This document shows, in pieces, positions 24,521 to 33,841 of a stretch of 49,686 bases of DNA. Position 1 is the first letter of the stretch. Every line of letters starts with the position of its first letter. The translations under genes and the position numbers were made by a program. The notes under the pieces are model-generated. The model was not told the DNA's origin and ran no database searches. It saw nothing but the letters and a program-made list of their open reading frames with translations. Origin of the DNA: Pseudobdellovibrionaceae bacterium (GTDB lineage Bacteria; Bdellovibrionota; Bdellovibrionia; Bdellovibrionales; JAMPXM01); the NCBI GenBank assembly GCA_947462815.1, contig CANHQR010000020.1:1-49686 (forward strand). Reading direction: 5' to 3'.

Positions 24521-25858
24521 TCAGAGCCACTCAACGAGACGAGGGTCGCGCGAACACTCCAGCTGAAGATCCTTGAGGCTGGTGCGAGACTGTAGTGCGC
24601 GCGGCAAGCGAATGCGACCGCAGCTCCCGTGTGCGCCGTCAGCACCGCGTGCGCCTGCGGGCGCAGCTTCGCCATGGGGTCCAGAGGATGCGGCCGTGCA
24701 CGCGTTATCGGTGTTGGCGCCGGCTGCGCCGCCTTGTCCACCCGGCTCGCCGAGACCACCGCGCGATCCCTGCCCACCTTGACCGGGTTTAAGCTCAAGG
24801 CTCAGCTGCAACTCGCCGAGCTCTGCGATGTCGAGTTCGACTTCGCTGGTGCCGATGCCAGGGAGTCCTGCTCGACCATCTTCGCCGCGTCGCTGTCCAG
24901 GCTGTCCCGGCGCGCCGTTCGTCGGCGGCTTGGTACAGATTGTATGACAAGTTTCGCCGACCGTGTCGGCGCCCAAGCGCGCCGCTCGCCTGGGTCTGCA
25001 GTCCACGCGCACCTGGGCCGCTTCGCCGGCTGCGCCGTTGAGTTGCGGATTCGCGGATCGCTGCGGCGGTTGCACACCGTCGTCACCATTTCGTCCTTCG
25101 AGGATCAATTTGAGGTGCCCGCCGCGGGCAGATTGGGCTTTGAGGCGGAGCTTGGGGGCCTTCCATTGCTCGGGTAGGCGTTGGGTGATTTGCGCATCGG
25201 GTTTCAGTTCAATGCTCGCCGTCCCCTCAACGATCAACTGGGAGATGTCGAGCTGAGAGTCTTCAGTCGACGTGAGTCGCGCACCGTTAAGAAGGAAGAG
25301 ACGGCCCTTTGGCGCCTGGGGGTGGTAGTTTATTTCTCGAAGGACATCAGATATCTCTTCATGTCTCACTACTTGGACATCGTTGGGGCAGTAACCAAGT
25401 AATTCATGAGTAATGTCCAAACCGCTTAATGGCGAAACTACCGTTACATAAACTGCGAAAGCTCGAGAACTTCGACAGTGTCCCGCGATGTGAGAGCTTA
25501 AGTTTCCGTTGATGACTTCCGACTCCGCATGACCAACGGCGCGTCCCGAATTATCCAGAGGTCGCACGCGTGTGATGTTGAGCGCCACGTCCTTGCCAGC
25601 GGGCCAATGCAGGCGAATCAAATAATCATTGGGTCGCTCTTGCGGCAGGAACTCGATGCGGAAATCGCGTTTCGAGATCGTGTGCTTATTGACGGCCTCG
25701 CGCACAGGGGCCGGGTCAGCGGCTTTTTCCGCACCAGGGTTTTCGCGAAACGAACAGCCTGCCATCAAAATTTGCGCGCAGACCAGCGCAGTCCCCAGCA
25801 GGGGACTGTGATGCAATGAAAGGCGAAATAGTCGAGAACGATATCCAAAGGCGCGCAT
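24521..25858 (-). CDS. Putative lipoprotein with collagen-like C terminus
   Basis: The 445-residue protein starts MRAFGYRSRLFRLSLHH, then a hydrophobic core and LMAGC, a good lipobox. Residues about 60-280 look like a beta-rich domain. From about residue 310 the sequence becomes glycine-rich with Gly-X-Y runs (NGAPGQPGQRRGEDGRAGLP and GQGGQGSRGGLGEPGGQGG) that resemble bacterial collagen-like proteins. A Cys-containing C-terminal stretch follows. It is likely a surface-exposed outer-membrane lipoprotein; no binding partner is apparent. Confidence 0.75.
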   Translation of the reverse strand: MRAFGYRSRLFRLSLHHSPLLGTALVCAQILMAGCSFRENPGAEKAADPAPVREAVNKHTISKRDFRIEFLPQERPNDYLIRLHWPAGKDVALNITRVRPLDNSGRAVGHAESEVINGNLSSHIAGHCRSSRAFAVYVTVVSPLSGLDITHELLGYCPNDVQVVRHEEISDVLREINYHPQAPKGRLFLLNGARLTSTEDSQLDISQLIVEGTASIELKPDAQITQRLPEQWKAPKLRLKAQSARGGHLKLILEGRNGDDGVQPPQRSANPQLNGAAGEAAQVRVDCRPRRAARLGADTVGETCHTICTKPPTNGAPGQPGQRRGEDGRAGLPGIGTSEVELDIAELGELQLSLELKPGQGGQGSRGGLGEPGGQGGAAGANTDNACTAASSGPHGEAAPAGARGADGAHGSCGRIRLPRALQSRTSLKDLQLECSRDPRLVEWL

Positions 25859-26022
25859 CGGCGACGATTATAGGGTGAAAAACTAAGCTCGGCGACTTAC
25901 GCACCCAAGCCAAGAAGAAGCTACCGGATCGTCCAAAAAGTCGACAGCCCTGATCTCGCTCATGGCGAAACCAGGGCTGGTGCAGAGATCTCCGTCGGGC
26001 TCGAGATGAGAACTACCACAAA

Positions 26023-26787
26023 TCAAAACTGAAAATTCTCGCAAGCTGTGAAGCGCATCTCCGTCGTGTGCAAGGGCGTGATCGTCTCCGGCGTCTCGAG
26101 GCGATCATCCGCGCAGACCTCGATCATCGGCGGCACGGTCGGCGAGAGCGAAGCCCACGGGTTCGGCTCAAGACGCGTGCGTGTGCAGCGGCGGATTTCC
26201 GGGCGGTAGTCGCTGACAACCAGTTGCAGCGCCACGCTCTGATCGCGCAGGCTCGCCGTGCGAACGTCGATCTGCAAGAGCGGCAGCAGACTGCGGCTGG
26301 CCTCGTTCATACCAAGCACCACTGGACTTCGGCGATGGGACTCCACCGCGAGTGTCGCGCCGGCTTGGTACTCGGTGTTGCCGCCGCCGATGTGGCGAAC
26401 ACGCGCCGACTCGGTGAGGAAACTCACGTGCTCGGTGCGGAATTCAGCCGGCATACCCACTTGCTCATCTAGAGCCGCATTCGAGTGTCCGGTGTTGACG
26501 ACGAGGCCTTTGGCCTCGAGCGCGCGAATCTCTGCGCGATCTGTGAGATGCAAGACCGCGCCAGCCAGAGCGTCCGCCGAGATCATGCTCTGTCCAGGCT
26601 TCAAGGGTGCGTTGAGGTTCGCGATCGCGCGACCTTCGGGGCCTCGGCAGACGACCGGGTAAGTGGTCGGGCCACCGACGGCTCCACCGGCCCAGGCCAT
26701 CGAAGCGGTGGAGAGTTCAGCGGCGAGCAAGGCCGCTCCGGCGACAGGACGGGCCACATTTTTTGTTCCAAGAAAACGGATTCGCAT
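26023..26787 (-). CDS. Exported protein of unknown function
   Basis: The 254-residue protein begins MRIRFLGTKNVARPVAGAAL and has a signal peptide ending near SMAWAGG. GAGGAGGC precedes the ATG. The mature part is beta-rich and has four Cys in two distant pairs, which fits a periplasmic or secreted protein with disulfides. No family is recognised. The gene is a single unit between the collagen-like lipoprotein and the photolyase-related gene. Confidence 0.65.
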   Translation of the reverse strand: MRIRFLGTKNVARPVAGAALLAAELSTASMAWAGGAVGGPTTYPVVCRGPEGRAIANLNAPLKPGQSMISADALAGAVLHLTDRAEIRALEAKGLVVNTGHSNAALDEQVGMPAEFRTEHVSFLTESARVRHIGGGNTEYQAGATLAVESHRRSPVVLGMNEASRSLLPLLQIDVRTASLRDQSVALQLVVSDYRPEIRRCTRTRLEPNPWASLSPTVPPMIEVCADDRLETPETITPLHTTEMRFTACENFQF

Positions 26788-26943
26788 AGAGCCTCCTCTG
26801 TGGGTTGAATTTCGAGTTCCCCGGGGCTTGGACCAATTTTAGGTCGCCTCGGATGAAACTGAAATTGCCAGCCCGGGCCCCAGAAGGCGATGCGCAGATA
26901 ATTTCAAAAATGAAGCGAAATGAGGCGAATTTCCTAGGCGTCT

Positions 26944-28539
26944 TTAGCGATCCAGGAAGGCCAAAAACTCCGCGGCGGCCCCATCCAGGCGTTCGCGCTT
27001 GCCGCGATCCATTTTGTCAGCGGCACTGAGCATCACCGACATGCGGGGATTGCGCGCAAAGAACTCGCGGTGTTGGCGGATGAAGCGCCAATACAAGCCA
27101 TCGATCACGTCGCACCACTCGCCACGTTTGAAGTCGCTCATCTTGAGCCAGTAGTTCGATCCACAAATGTAGGGCTTGGTCGCAAATAATCCGCCATCGC
27201 TCATCAGTCCCATCCCGTAAACGTTCGGACCCATGACCCAGTCGGCAGAGTCGACGTACATCTCCATGAACCAGCGATGCACCTCGCGCGGATCCCGCTC
27301 CGACAGCAGGAAAGTGTTGGAGAGATACATGAGGCGCTCAATGTGATGTGTCCATCCCCAATGCTGGGCTCGGCGGATCGCGAGGTCCACCGGCGGCAAG
27401 CCCGTGCTCGCCTCGTACCACACGGCCCCGACGCGTCCGCGATGTTTCCAGAAATTCGATCGGTCTTGGGTCTCGGAGTGATGGCGATAGATGCCGCGTA
27501 CGAATTCGCGCCAGCCAATGATCTGGCGAACAAAACCTTCCAGAGAAGCGATTGGGAAGTCGGGGCGGGCCTCGGCGTGCTCCAGGGCTTCGCGGATCAC
27601 TTCATCCGGGGTCAGTAGGCCCAGATTCATGAGCGGCGAAATGGCGGAGTGAAACACAAAGTCATGCTGGGTCGATACCGCATCTTCATAGGGACCAAAC
27701 ATCGCAAAGCGCTCTTCCAAAAATTGCGCAAGCCAGGCGCGGGCGTCGGCACGACGAACTGGAAGCCAGAAATTCTCGACGGCGCCGGGATGGGACGCGA
27801 ACTCTCGCGCGACCAAGGCTTGGACGTCGCGCACGATGGGCGTGGGTGAGGGAAAGCGCGGGGGCGGAGGTTCAACGCTCGCGGGAAGTTTTTTGCGGTT
27901 GTCCTCATCGAAGCTCCAGCGGCCGCCAGTGGGTTGGTCGCGATCATCGACTAAGATGCGCAGGCGCTTACGTTGGGCTTCGTAGAAGTTCTTCATGCGC
28001 GGCGCCTTGCCGATCAAACGCGAGTCGCTCGCCAGCTCCTCGCGCGTGGTGAGAAAGCCGGGGCTCGCGCGCTCGTGGCGGGGGAGCTGGAGTCGCGAGG
28101 CGAACTCGAGCAGTTCATTCTCAAAGAATTTGTCTTCGATTTCGATGTGCACAAGTTCGGTGGGCTTATGTTTTTGGATCGCAGCCTCGAGGCGTTGCCA
28201 AAAGCTCGGCCCGCCCTCGGCCTCGAGCTCTTCGTAATGCACCCGAAGGCCTTGTGCGCGAAGCTCATCGCGGTATTCGCGCATTGCCGAGAAGAACAAG
28301 ACGATCTTCAATTTGTGATATCGAAAGTGAGTGGCCAGCGCTCGCGACTCGGACATAAAGACAAGATCGCGCGCTGGATCAAGCTCCTGCAGTAGCCAGC
28401 GCGGATCAAACAACTGATCACCGAGCACAAGATGTAAACGCATATCCTGAAGAGTCTCGCGAAGGCCCGAGCGACTCAAGTCGCGCGTGGCCCGTTCACG
28501 CAAAACTGGATCCTTGAATCTGTGAAGGGGAGGGGTCAT
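26944..28539 (-). CDS. Photolyase/cryptochrome-related flavoprotein
   Basis: The product is 531 residues from ATG 28539; starts at 28614 and 28443 (MRLHLVLGDQLF) are also possible. LHLVLGDQLFDPRW, then the C-terminal FAD-domain hallmarks HAISPLMNLGLL-like, WREFVRGIY, HHIERLMYLSN, MGPNVYGMGLMSDGG and YICGSNYWLKMSDFKRGEWC, identify the photolyase-related (COG3046-type) family. These enzymes repair UV photoproducts, often (6-4), or act as light receptors. The CxxC and further Cys used for the [4Fe-4S] cluster in FeS-BCP enzymes are not seen here; only C near YIC and EWC remain, as in a cluster-less subgroup. The assignment of subgroup is less sure than the family. Confidence 0.85.
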   Translation of the reverse strand: MTPPLHRFKDPVLRERATRDLSRSGLRETLQDMRLHLVLGDQLFDPRWLLQELDPARDLVFMSESRALATHFRYHKLKIVLFFSAMREYRDELRAQGLRVHYEELEAEGGPSFWQRLEAAIQKHKPTELVHIEIEDKFFENELLEFASRLQLPRHERASPGFLTTREELASDSRLIGKAPRMKNFYEAQRKRLRILVDDRDQPTGGRWSFDEDNRKKLPASVEPPPPRFPSPTPIVRDVQALVAREFASHPGAVENFWLPVRRADARAWLAQFLEERFAMFGPYEDAVSTQHDFVFHSAISPLMNLGLLTPDEVIREALEHAEARPDFPIASLEGFVRQIIGWREFVRGIYRHHSETQDRSNFWKHRGRVGAVWYEASTGLPPVDLAIRRAQHWGWTHHIERLMYLSNTFLLSERDPREVHRWFMEMYVDSADWVMGPNVYGMGLMSDGGLFATKPYICGSNYWLKMSDFKRGEWCDVIDGLYWRFIRQHREFFARNPRMSVMLSAADKMDRGKRERLDGAAAEFLAFLDR

Positions 28540-28747
28540 CTGAGGTTCCGCGACTTTGTAAATTGGAGTGAAAAAAGCACGAGGCCCACCGCGCGGATCT
28601 GCATGCCAAGCCATGAAACTTGCGAGCCCGTCCGCGCCGTGAGAAACTTTGAATCCCGCGCTCGTTTCGGTCGTTTGTTGAATCGCTTTAGAGATGAATT
28701 CGCTTGAGTCGGCAAGAATGCCGGCACTCGGAATTCGAAAGGAAACG

Positions 28748-29257
28748 ATGCGCGCATCACGATATTTCCTGCCGAAACATGCAGTTCGAATTCCAGCGGG
28801 GTCGCTCGCGGCGATCGGCGCTCTGCTCCTTGGGCTGGGTCTACCATCGCAAGCCGAGGCCTCTTACTTCGCGGGTGTGGATGCGACACTCGCATCGGCA
28901 GCGAGTGCCAGCTCAGCGCGCGGCCTCACAGTGCATCGATACTATCGCTTGATGGCGCGGCTATCGGTGTTCGCGCTGTATTGTGATCCCGGAAATCGCA
29001 AGGGCTACGCCACGCAATTCAGCCGTGTTTGGCAAGCCTCGGGGCGCATGCAAGCGGAGGCGACTCGCATCCTGGGCGGGCAGGTGGCGGCCTACAATAT
29101 CTTCGAGGATATGCGTAATGAAGAATCGCTCCGTTTGGCACGCGCGTCTTTGGCTGAGCTTTGTGCCCAAGATGATGCGACTTTCAAGCAATGGGTGAGT
29201 GCGACGGCCGCGCAGATCGAAAATCAATGCCGGGTTACACCTCGCGGGGATATGTAA
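28748..29257 (+). CDS. Exported protein of unknown function
   Basis: ATG 28748 follows GAAAGGAAACG and is preferred over the longer frame from 28694. The 169-residue product has a signal peptide (AGSLAAIGALLLGLGLPSQA then AEASYF). The mature part is helical with three Cys (ALYCDP, ELCAQ, NQCRV) and no recognised family. It diverges from the photolyase-related gene. Confidence 0.65.
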   Translation: MRASRYFLPKHAVRIPAGSLAAIGALLLGLGLPSQAEASYFAGVDATLASAASASSARGLTVHRYYRLMARLSVFALYCDPGNRKGYATQFSRVWQASGRMQAEATRILGGQVAAYNIFEDMRNEESLRLARASLAELCAQDDATFKQWVSATAAQIENQCRVTPRGDM

Positions 29258-29419
29258 GGTACGCACAGTGCTGGCTTCGATCCGTCCAGCAAGATCTGAA
29301 TTCGCAATCGCTTCAGTGGCACCAAAACTCATCGAACAATCCCGATCCTCACCTTGAGATGACGTTGACAAGTCTCACATGGACTCGCTGAGATGGAGGT
29401 CTCACTACCGGAGGTCTCC

Positions 29420-30889
29420 ATGCGTAAATTGCCTATTGGGCTCTTCCTGCTTCAGCTATCCTTGGTCTTCTCAAGCTTCATCCTCACAAGCCAAATCGCG
29501 CACGCCAATCCGACTTCGCCCTCGCCGGCGCAACCCCAGCCGCCACCGCTGCAGACCGTTCCCTACGTGGACGTCGCGAAATACTTGGGAACTTGGTACC
29601 AGATCTCGCGCGTCGTGCTGCCGTTTGAAGGCGACTGCGCGTGTGCGCAGCAGACCCTGGGCCTCGATACCGCGCGTGGTGTGGTGACCGTTTACAACTC
29701 TTGTAACGACAAAACTCCGCAAGGCCGGTTGCGCGAGATCCGCGGATTTGCCACCAACGATGATCCGCAGTCGAATTCCAAGTTCACCGTTGATTTTGGT
29801 CTACCGCAAACAGGCAAGTATTGGATCGTCGCCCTCGGCGCGAACTACGAGTACGCCGTCGTTTCTGATCCGGATCGCAAGTCGCTCTATATTCTGTCAA
29901 AGACGCCCGAGCTCGACCCGACCCTGTATCAAGAGGCGCTGAACAAAGCTTCCATGCAACTCGACATCTCGCGCTTGGTTTCGACGCAACAAAAAGGCTG
30001 TTCCTATCCTGCAGAAGTGGTGCCCTATCCGCAGGTGAGCTCGCGCACTCCCGATGCACCCACGGATCCCGCACATCCGGGTTCGAAGGTCTATGCCTAC
30101 ACGAGCACGCGCCATAAAATCCAGTGCTTGGGTCGCGACACCGATGTGTTCTTGTCGTCCAAGTCGACCCCACAGGCCCTCGTCGCCTTTGGTCACGGCC
30201 AAGCGCTCGACACCTCTCACTACGAGGGCACGCATGTGCATTTGGCGAAAAAGGGCATTGCCAGTGTGAACCCGCCCTACGACACGGGATTTTTTGATCG
30301 CAATTGGAATCGCATGGGTTCGGACTACGCCAAGATCATCGAGTGTGTCGCTGACGCTTTCCCCAAACAGATCGATCGCAGCCAAGTGATTTACTCGGGG
30401 CACTCCAAGGGGGCCTATGTCGCGCAGATCGCCGCGGGCCTCGCACACCAGCAGAAGCTGGCGTCAGCGCCGAAGTCCTTGGTGTTGTTCAATCCCGCAG
30501 GCCACGATGCACCGACTTTGAAAACGATTGGCGCGACCACCGCGACGACCGTGGTGTTCTCGGACCAAGACACGGTCGTGAAACGCGCGGACTCGGAAGC
30601 GATCTACAATCAGTCCGCGTCGCGTAAGCGCCAGCTCATCACGCTCAAGAGCTACACCACCTCACCCGCCGTGGAGGCCAATCACTTCTGGAGTCTCACG
30701 AAGTCGTCGACTTTCGGTGGTGGCCCCGAATCGGCTTTGCATTATTACGGTTCGTGGAAGTGGATGACCTCAGCCGCATTTGATTTGGAAAACGGTGGCG
30801 GCTTTACGGCTTCGCACCTGTATGGAGCGGACGTCGTCGATAAAGGTCTTGGCCCATCGGTACGCGATGAGCGCCTCGCAAATTTCTAA
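29420..30889 (+). CDS. Exported lipocalin-alpha/beta hydrolase fusion
   Basis: ATG 29420 is preceded by GGAGGT. The 489-residue protein has a signal peptide, then a Pro-rich linker. Residues about 45-180 form a bacterial (Blc-type) lipocalin: YLGTWYQISRVVLPFEGDCA, the structurally conserved G-x-W, then YWIVALGANYEYAVVSDP and YILSKTPELD. Residues about 195-489 resemble an alpha/beta hydrolase: GHSKGAYVA (nucleophile Ser near 329), VVFSDQD (Asp near 381) and VEANHFWS (His near 419). A lipocalin that carries its own hydrolase would bind and process a lipid-like ligand in the periplasm or outside. The fusion is visible; the substrate is unknown. Confidence 0.8.
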   Translation: MRKLPIGLFLLQLSLVFSSFILTSQIAHANPTSPSPAQPQPPPLQTVPYVDVAKYLGTWYQISRVVLPFEGDCACAQQTLGLDTARGVVTVYNSCNDKTPQGRLREIRGFATNDDPQSNSKFTVDFGLPQTGKYWIVALGANYEYAVVSDPDRKSLYILSKTPELDPTLYQEALNKASMQLDISRLVSTQQKGCSYPAEVVPYPQVSSRTPDAPTDPAHPGSKVYAYTSTRHKIQCLGRDTDVFLSSKSTPQALVAFGHGQALDTSHYEGTHVHLAKKGIASVNPPYDTGFFDRNWNRMGSDYAKIIECVADAFPKQIDRSQVIYSGHSKGAYVAQIAAGLAHQQKLASAPKSLVLFNPAGHDAPTLKTIGATTATTVVFSDQDTVVKRADSEAIYNQSASRKRQLITLKSYTTSPAVEANHFWSLTKSSTFGGGPESALHYYGSWKWMTSAAFDLENGGGFTASHLYGADVVDKGLGPSVRDERLANF

Positions 30890-30960
30890 GCGACTTGTGT
30901 TCGTTTGTCGTGATCATTGTTCGTGCGCTGGGGCGCGAACTGATCCATTCGCCCTCGCAG

Positions 30961-30993
30961 AAAAAAAACGGACCGGCGCGGTCCGTTTTTTTT
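30961..30993. terminator. Bidirectional intrinsic terminator
   Basis: CGGACC/GGTCCG form a 6-bp stem flanked by eight As and eight Ts, around a GGCGC loop. It lies between the lipocalin-hydrolase gene (plus) and the gene at 31012-31371 (minus) and serves both. Confidence 0.92.
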
Positions 30994-31011
30994 GGCTAAG
31001 CCTGGCTCGGC

Positions 31012-31371
31012 TTAGTCGCCGATTTCCGAATTGCCTTCGAGAATGCTGCGGCTCACGCCCTGTGTGGGGCAAGAAACAATCGCCGCGAGGTTCATGCCGT
31101 TCACAAAGGTGTAGGCGAGATCCACGCCGCGGCCGTTGATCTGCATTTCCCAGTAGCCTTGATAGTTCACATCGGCCATGCCCACGGCCTTGACGTCCAC
31201 ATAAGTCGCGCCGCGATCACCGCAAGGCTCGCAGTAAGTTTGCACGCTTCCGGCATCCATGACGATGCGAAGAGCCTGCGCGGCCATATCGCGAGTGACG
31301 TAAGCGCACTGATCAGCCGAGGCCTGTGCAGCGAAAGCGAAAACAGACAAGACGAGAGCTGTGTACTTCAT
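31012..31371 (-). CDS. Small exported protein with disulfide Cys
   Basis: This 119-residue protein starts MKYTALVLSVFAFAAQASAD, a clear signal peptide. The mature part has Cys in DQCAYV, TYCEPCGD and VSCPTQ, probably two disulfides, and a beta-rich core (VNYQGYWEMQINGRGVDLAY). No family is recognised. The shared terminator just past its stop codon supports a monocistronic unit. Confidence 0.7.
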   Translation of the reverse strand: MKYTALVLSVFAFAAQASADQCAYVTRDMAAQALRIVMDAGSVQTYCEPCGDRGATYVDVKAVGMADVNYQGYWEMQINGRGVDLAYTFVNGMNLAAIVSCPTQGVSRSILEGNSEIGD

Positions 31372-31764
31372 GAGGGTCCCCTTTTTGCGGCAGCTCGCAC
31401 GCGCGAGCCGTGGTGAATGAATTTGGCTTTGGCGCCAACTTGGTTTCCGTGTCGAACTTCAGCAGGGCTTACGACCTCGGGGACCACGAGATTGAAGCCG
31501 GCGCTGATGGTGAGGGTCTAACGGGCTATTGGCGCACCCGTCACCGAGCCTTGTGACGTGTGAAAATAAGCAAGAAGGGGAGTAGGAAATTTTGGCGAGG
31601 GCTGTGTCAGTTGGTCAATTGCGGTGAAGATCGGGATAACCCACGAGGTCTGTGGCGAGATCTCCGAACCCAAAGAATTCGTAGAATCATGAGGGGGAGC
31701 GGGGCGGGTGAAACTCAGCTGGGCTCGATCGTCTCGTTTCAAGTCACACCAGCGGATTCGACGA
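31372..31764. other. Gene-free region
   Basis: I see no supported CDS or RNA gene in this stretch. It separates two small exported-protein genes and ends at a terminator. Confidence 0.4.
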
Positions 31765-31794
31765 CAAAAAATGCGGCTCAACGATGAGCCGCAT
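31765..31794 (-). terminator. Intrinsic terminator of the 31857-32189 gene
   Basis: Read on the minus strand, ATGCGGCTCA and TGAGCCGCAT form a perfect 10-bp stem with a 4-base loop, followed by six Ts. Confidence 0.9.
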
Positions 31795-31856
31795 CTTCAG
31801 AGTCTTGGTTTGCGGCCGATTAGAAGTGCCGCAAGCCTTTCACTCTCAGACGAATC

Positions 31857-32189
31857 TTACTTGCGACAAGTCACGTTCTCGTCGCCTGTAAACATGAGTA
31901 CGAGCGTACGCCCTTGCTCCGCGACGACGACTTCACCCATGTCGGCTTCTTCGTCATCTCTCAACATTTGACCGCGGAGAGCAGCGCCACGAAACTCGAA
32001 TGAAGCCAGGGTTGAAGCTGAACCATCGCTATAAGCCAGCGAAGCGAAGAACACGCCTTGTTGGCGAGCTTGTGAAACCTCCAGAGTTCCACCGTCATCG
32101 CAGTTGAAATGACCAGTGATCGCCGGAGCAGAAGCCGCCGCCGATGTCGTGAGTGCGAGAGTCGAGAGAGTCATCAAGAACTTTTTCAT
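31857..32189 (-). CDS. Small exported protein
   Basis: The 110-residue protein has a signal peptide (MKKFLMTLSTLALTTSAAAS) and a short beta-rich mature domain with Cys near both ends (GHFNCDDGG and NVTCRK), probably one disulfide. It ends before a strong terminator. AGGAGATTTCTCG precedes the ATG. No family is recognised; it resembles small periplasmic proteins of this organism type. Confidence 0.7.
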   Translation of the reverse strand: MKKFLMTLSTLALTTSAAASAPAITGHFNCDDGGTLEVSQARQQGVFFASLAYSDGSASTLASFEFRGAALRGQMLRDDEEADMGEVVVAEQGRTLVLMFTGDENVTCRK

Positions 32190-32638
32190 CGAGAAATCTC
32201 CTAGGATCGGGGCGGGGGTGGCAGACGAGTAACTAGCCGCATTAATCGCGTCAAATGAAACTCTGTCAGGATTCGGTCGAACAATGACTTGAGGTACTGA
32301 GCTGTAAATCAGTTCGCTTGAGGCTTAGGGAGGAGTGAGGATCAACGCCGAATTTTCTTCGACGATGGCGAAAGCTTGGAAAATGTTACCGACCCTCAAT
32401 TAGCAACGGGAAGTTGCCTTCGAAGGTGCCCGTCGTTTTGGGCGAGGGCGTTTGAGTGAGGAGAACCAAAATGGGGTGATCGTCAGTCCGTGACGTGAAA
32501 TCAACCATTTAACCCATACTAGAGGAGAAAAGAGGCAAGAACAGCATTTTTCGCTCAAACAAGCTTTCTGCATCGAAGTGACTCTCTCAAAAATCGCATC
32601 CCAACCATCGGGACTGACCGTTAAATTAAAAAACTCTC
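32190..32638. other. Gene-free region at the left edge of the mobile element
   Basis: No CDS or tRNA gene can be seen. The attachment site attL should lie here or within the 3' end of the integrase region, because the integrase gene is outermost. No second copy of a direct repeat is available in the window to locate it. Confidence 0.35.
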
Positions 32639-33841
32639 TTACTCTTCTGATCCACCGTTAACCGGCGAACCACGTTTCAAAGCCCGCATGTCTCCCAAGT
32701 TCACAACATTCGCCATCGGCTGACTTCCGCCGGAGCTGAACCCTGGAAACTTAAGTGCTTCGGTCGCTCCCGCAACATCGAGGCCCGCAAGCCTGATGTA
32801 TCGGTTCATGACCTTTTCCTCCGTCCAGCCGCAGATCTTTTTTACGATCGGTGACGAGACACCTGCGTTAAGCAAGTGCGTCGCAAAGCACGCTCTCAGA
32901 GCGTGAAAATTCACGGAGGTGATTCCGATCTTGAGGCAATGATCTCGCAGAAACTTGGCTGCTTCTCCGTTGCCCCAGCGCGAAGCGCGAGGAAGTACGT
33001 TCTTCTGCGTGATCGGCGTTTTCTCTCGAAGGTCCATCAACATCGCTTCAAGCTCGGCATTCATTGGTACTTTTCTCCAGTAGCCAGCTTTCGTGGATTT
33101 GACCGACTTCAAGCGGCAGTTCCACGACTTGGAAACCGTAACGAGCTTCTTTTCCCAATCGAGATCAGTCCACTCAAGAGCGTACAATTCGCCGGATCGC
33201 ATTCCGGTGTTGAGCGCCATGAACCAGATCGGATACCACGGATGCTCTTCGGCTTTCGCGGTCTCAAGCAGCCGATGGATCTCGGCCATGCCTAAAATCT
33301 GCGGCGGCTTGTCTTCGATGTACTTCGGAAGCTGAACGCTCTGCGCTGGTGAAGCGTGAACGCCGTTCAAGTGTCCCTCATCAATGCCGAAGCGAAACAC
33401 ATTGTTGATTGCCGACTTCATTGAACGAAGTCGACCTCGCGAATAGTCTTTCTCTTCCATCACATTGATAATTCGACGAACGTCGCCCGGAGTGATGTCG
33501 CGACAATCGCGCTTGTACCAATCACTCGTCCAAGCTCTGAGAAAGCTGACCATCTCGCGAAGGATATCCGTCTGCATCTTCGCCCGCGTGGCAGTCCCAC
33601 TTCGGAGTGTGACCTCGAAGGTATCAAGTAGTTCGCCCCAAGACATTGTCATGTCTTCGAGTCGAGCAAGTTCCATCGATGCCTCAGAGATCATCTGCTT
33701 TTCGATCTGCTGGGCTTCACGAAGTCCACGAATCTGCTTCCGACGCTTCTGGATGCGAGCGCTTTTCTTAAACTTACTTTTGACGTCGACGTAGACCTCA
33801 AAAAACTTCTGTCCGTTTTCTACGACTTCTCTTATCGCCAT
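32639..33841 (-). CDS. Tyrosine recombinase/integrase
   Basis: The 400-residue protein has a SAM-like N-terminal core-binding domain and a C-terminal catalytic domain: Arg in NTGMRSGELYAL near residue 213, H-x-x-R in FHALRACFATHLL near 311 and the nucleophile Tyr in NRYIRLAG near 346. It cuts and rejoins att sites to integrate or excise the element. A Gly/Ser-rich tail of about 30 residues ends it. The start overlaps the stop of the excisionase-like gene, so both are coexpressed. Confidence 0.95.
   Translation of the reverse strand: MAIREVVENGQKFFEVYVDVKSKFKKSARIQKRRKQIRGLREAQQIEKQMISEASMELARLEDMTMSWGELLDTFEVTLRSGTATRAKMQTDILREMVSFLRAWTSDWYKRDCRDITPGDVRRIINVMEEKDYSRGRLRSMKSAINNVFRFGIDEGHLNGVHASPAQSVQLPKYIEDKPPQILGMAEIHRLLETAKAEEHPWYPIWFMALNTGMRSGELYALEWTDLDWEKKLVTVSKSWNCRLKSVKSTKAGYWRKVPMNAELEAMLMDLREKTPITQKNVLPRASRWGNGEAAKFLRDHCLKIGITSVNFHALRACFATHLLNAGVSSPIVKKICGWTEEKVMNRYIRLAGLDVAGATEALKFPGFSSGGSQPMANVVNLGDMRALKRGSPVNGGSEE

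Noticed and set aside
24890-24921. Further GCTGTCC-like hits
   Set aside because: They lie inside a gene and lack the GGACC half, so they do not belong to the motif family.
24629-25177. 182-residue plus-strand open frame
   Set aside because: It is opposite the collagen-like lipoprotein gene and shows no domain.
31518-31781. 87-residue minus-strand frame
   Set aside because: It overlaps a strong terminator and has no export signal, family or ribosome site.
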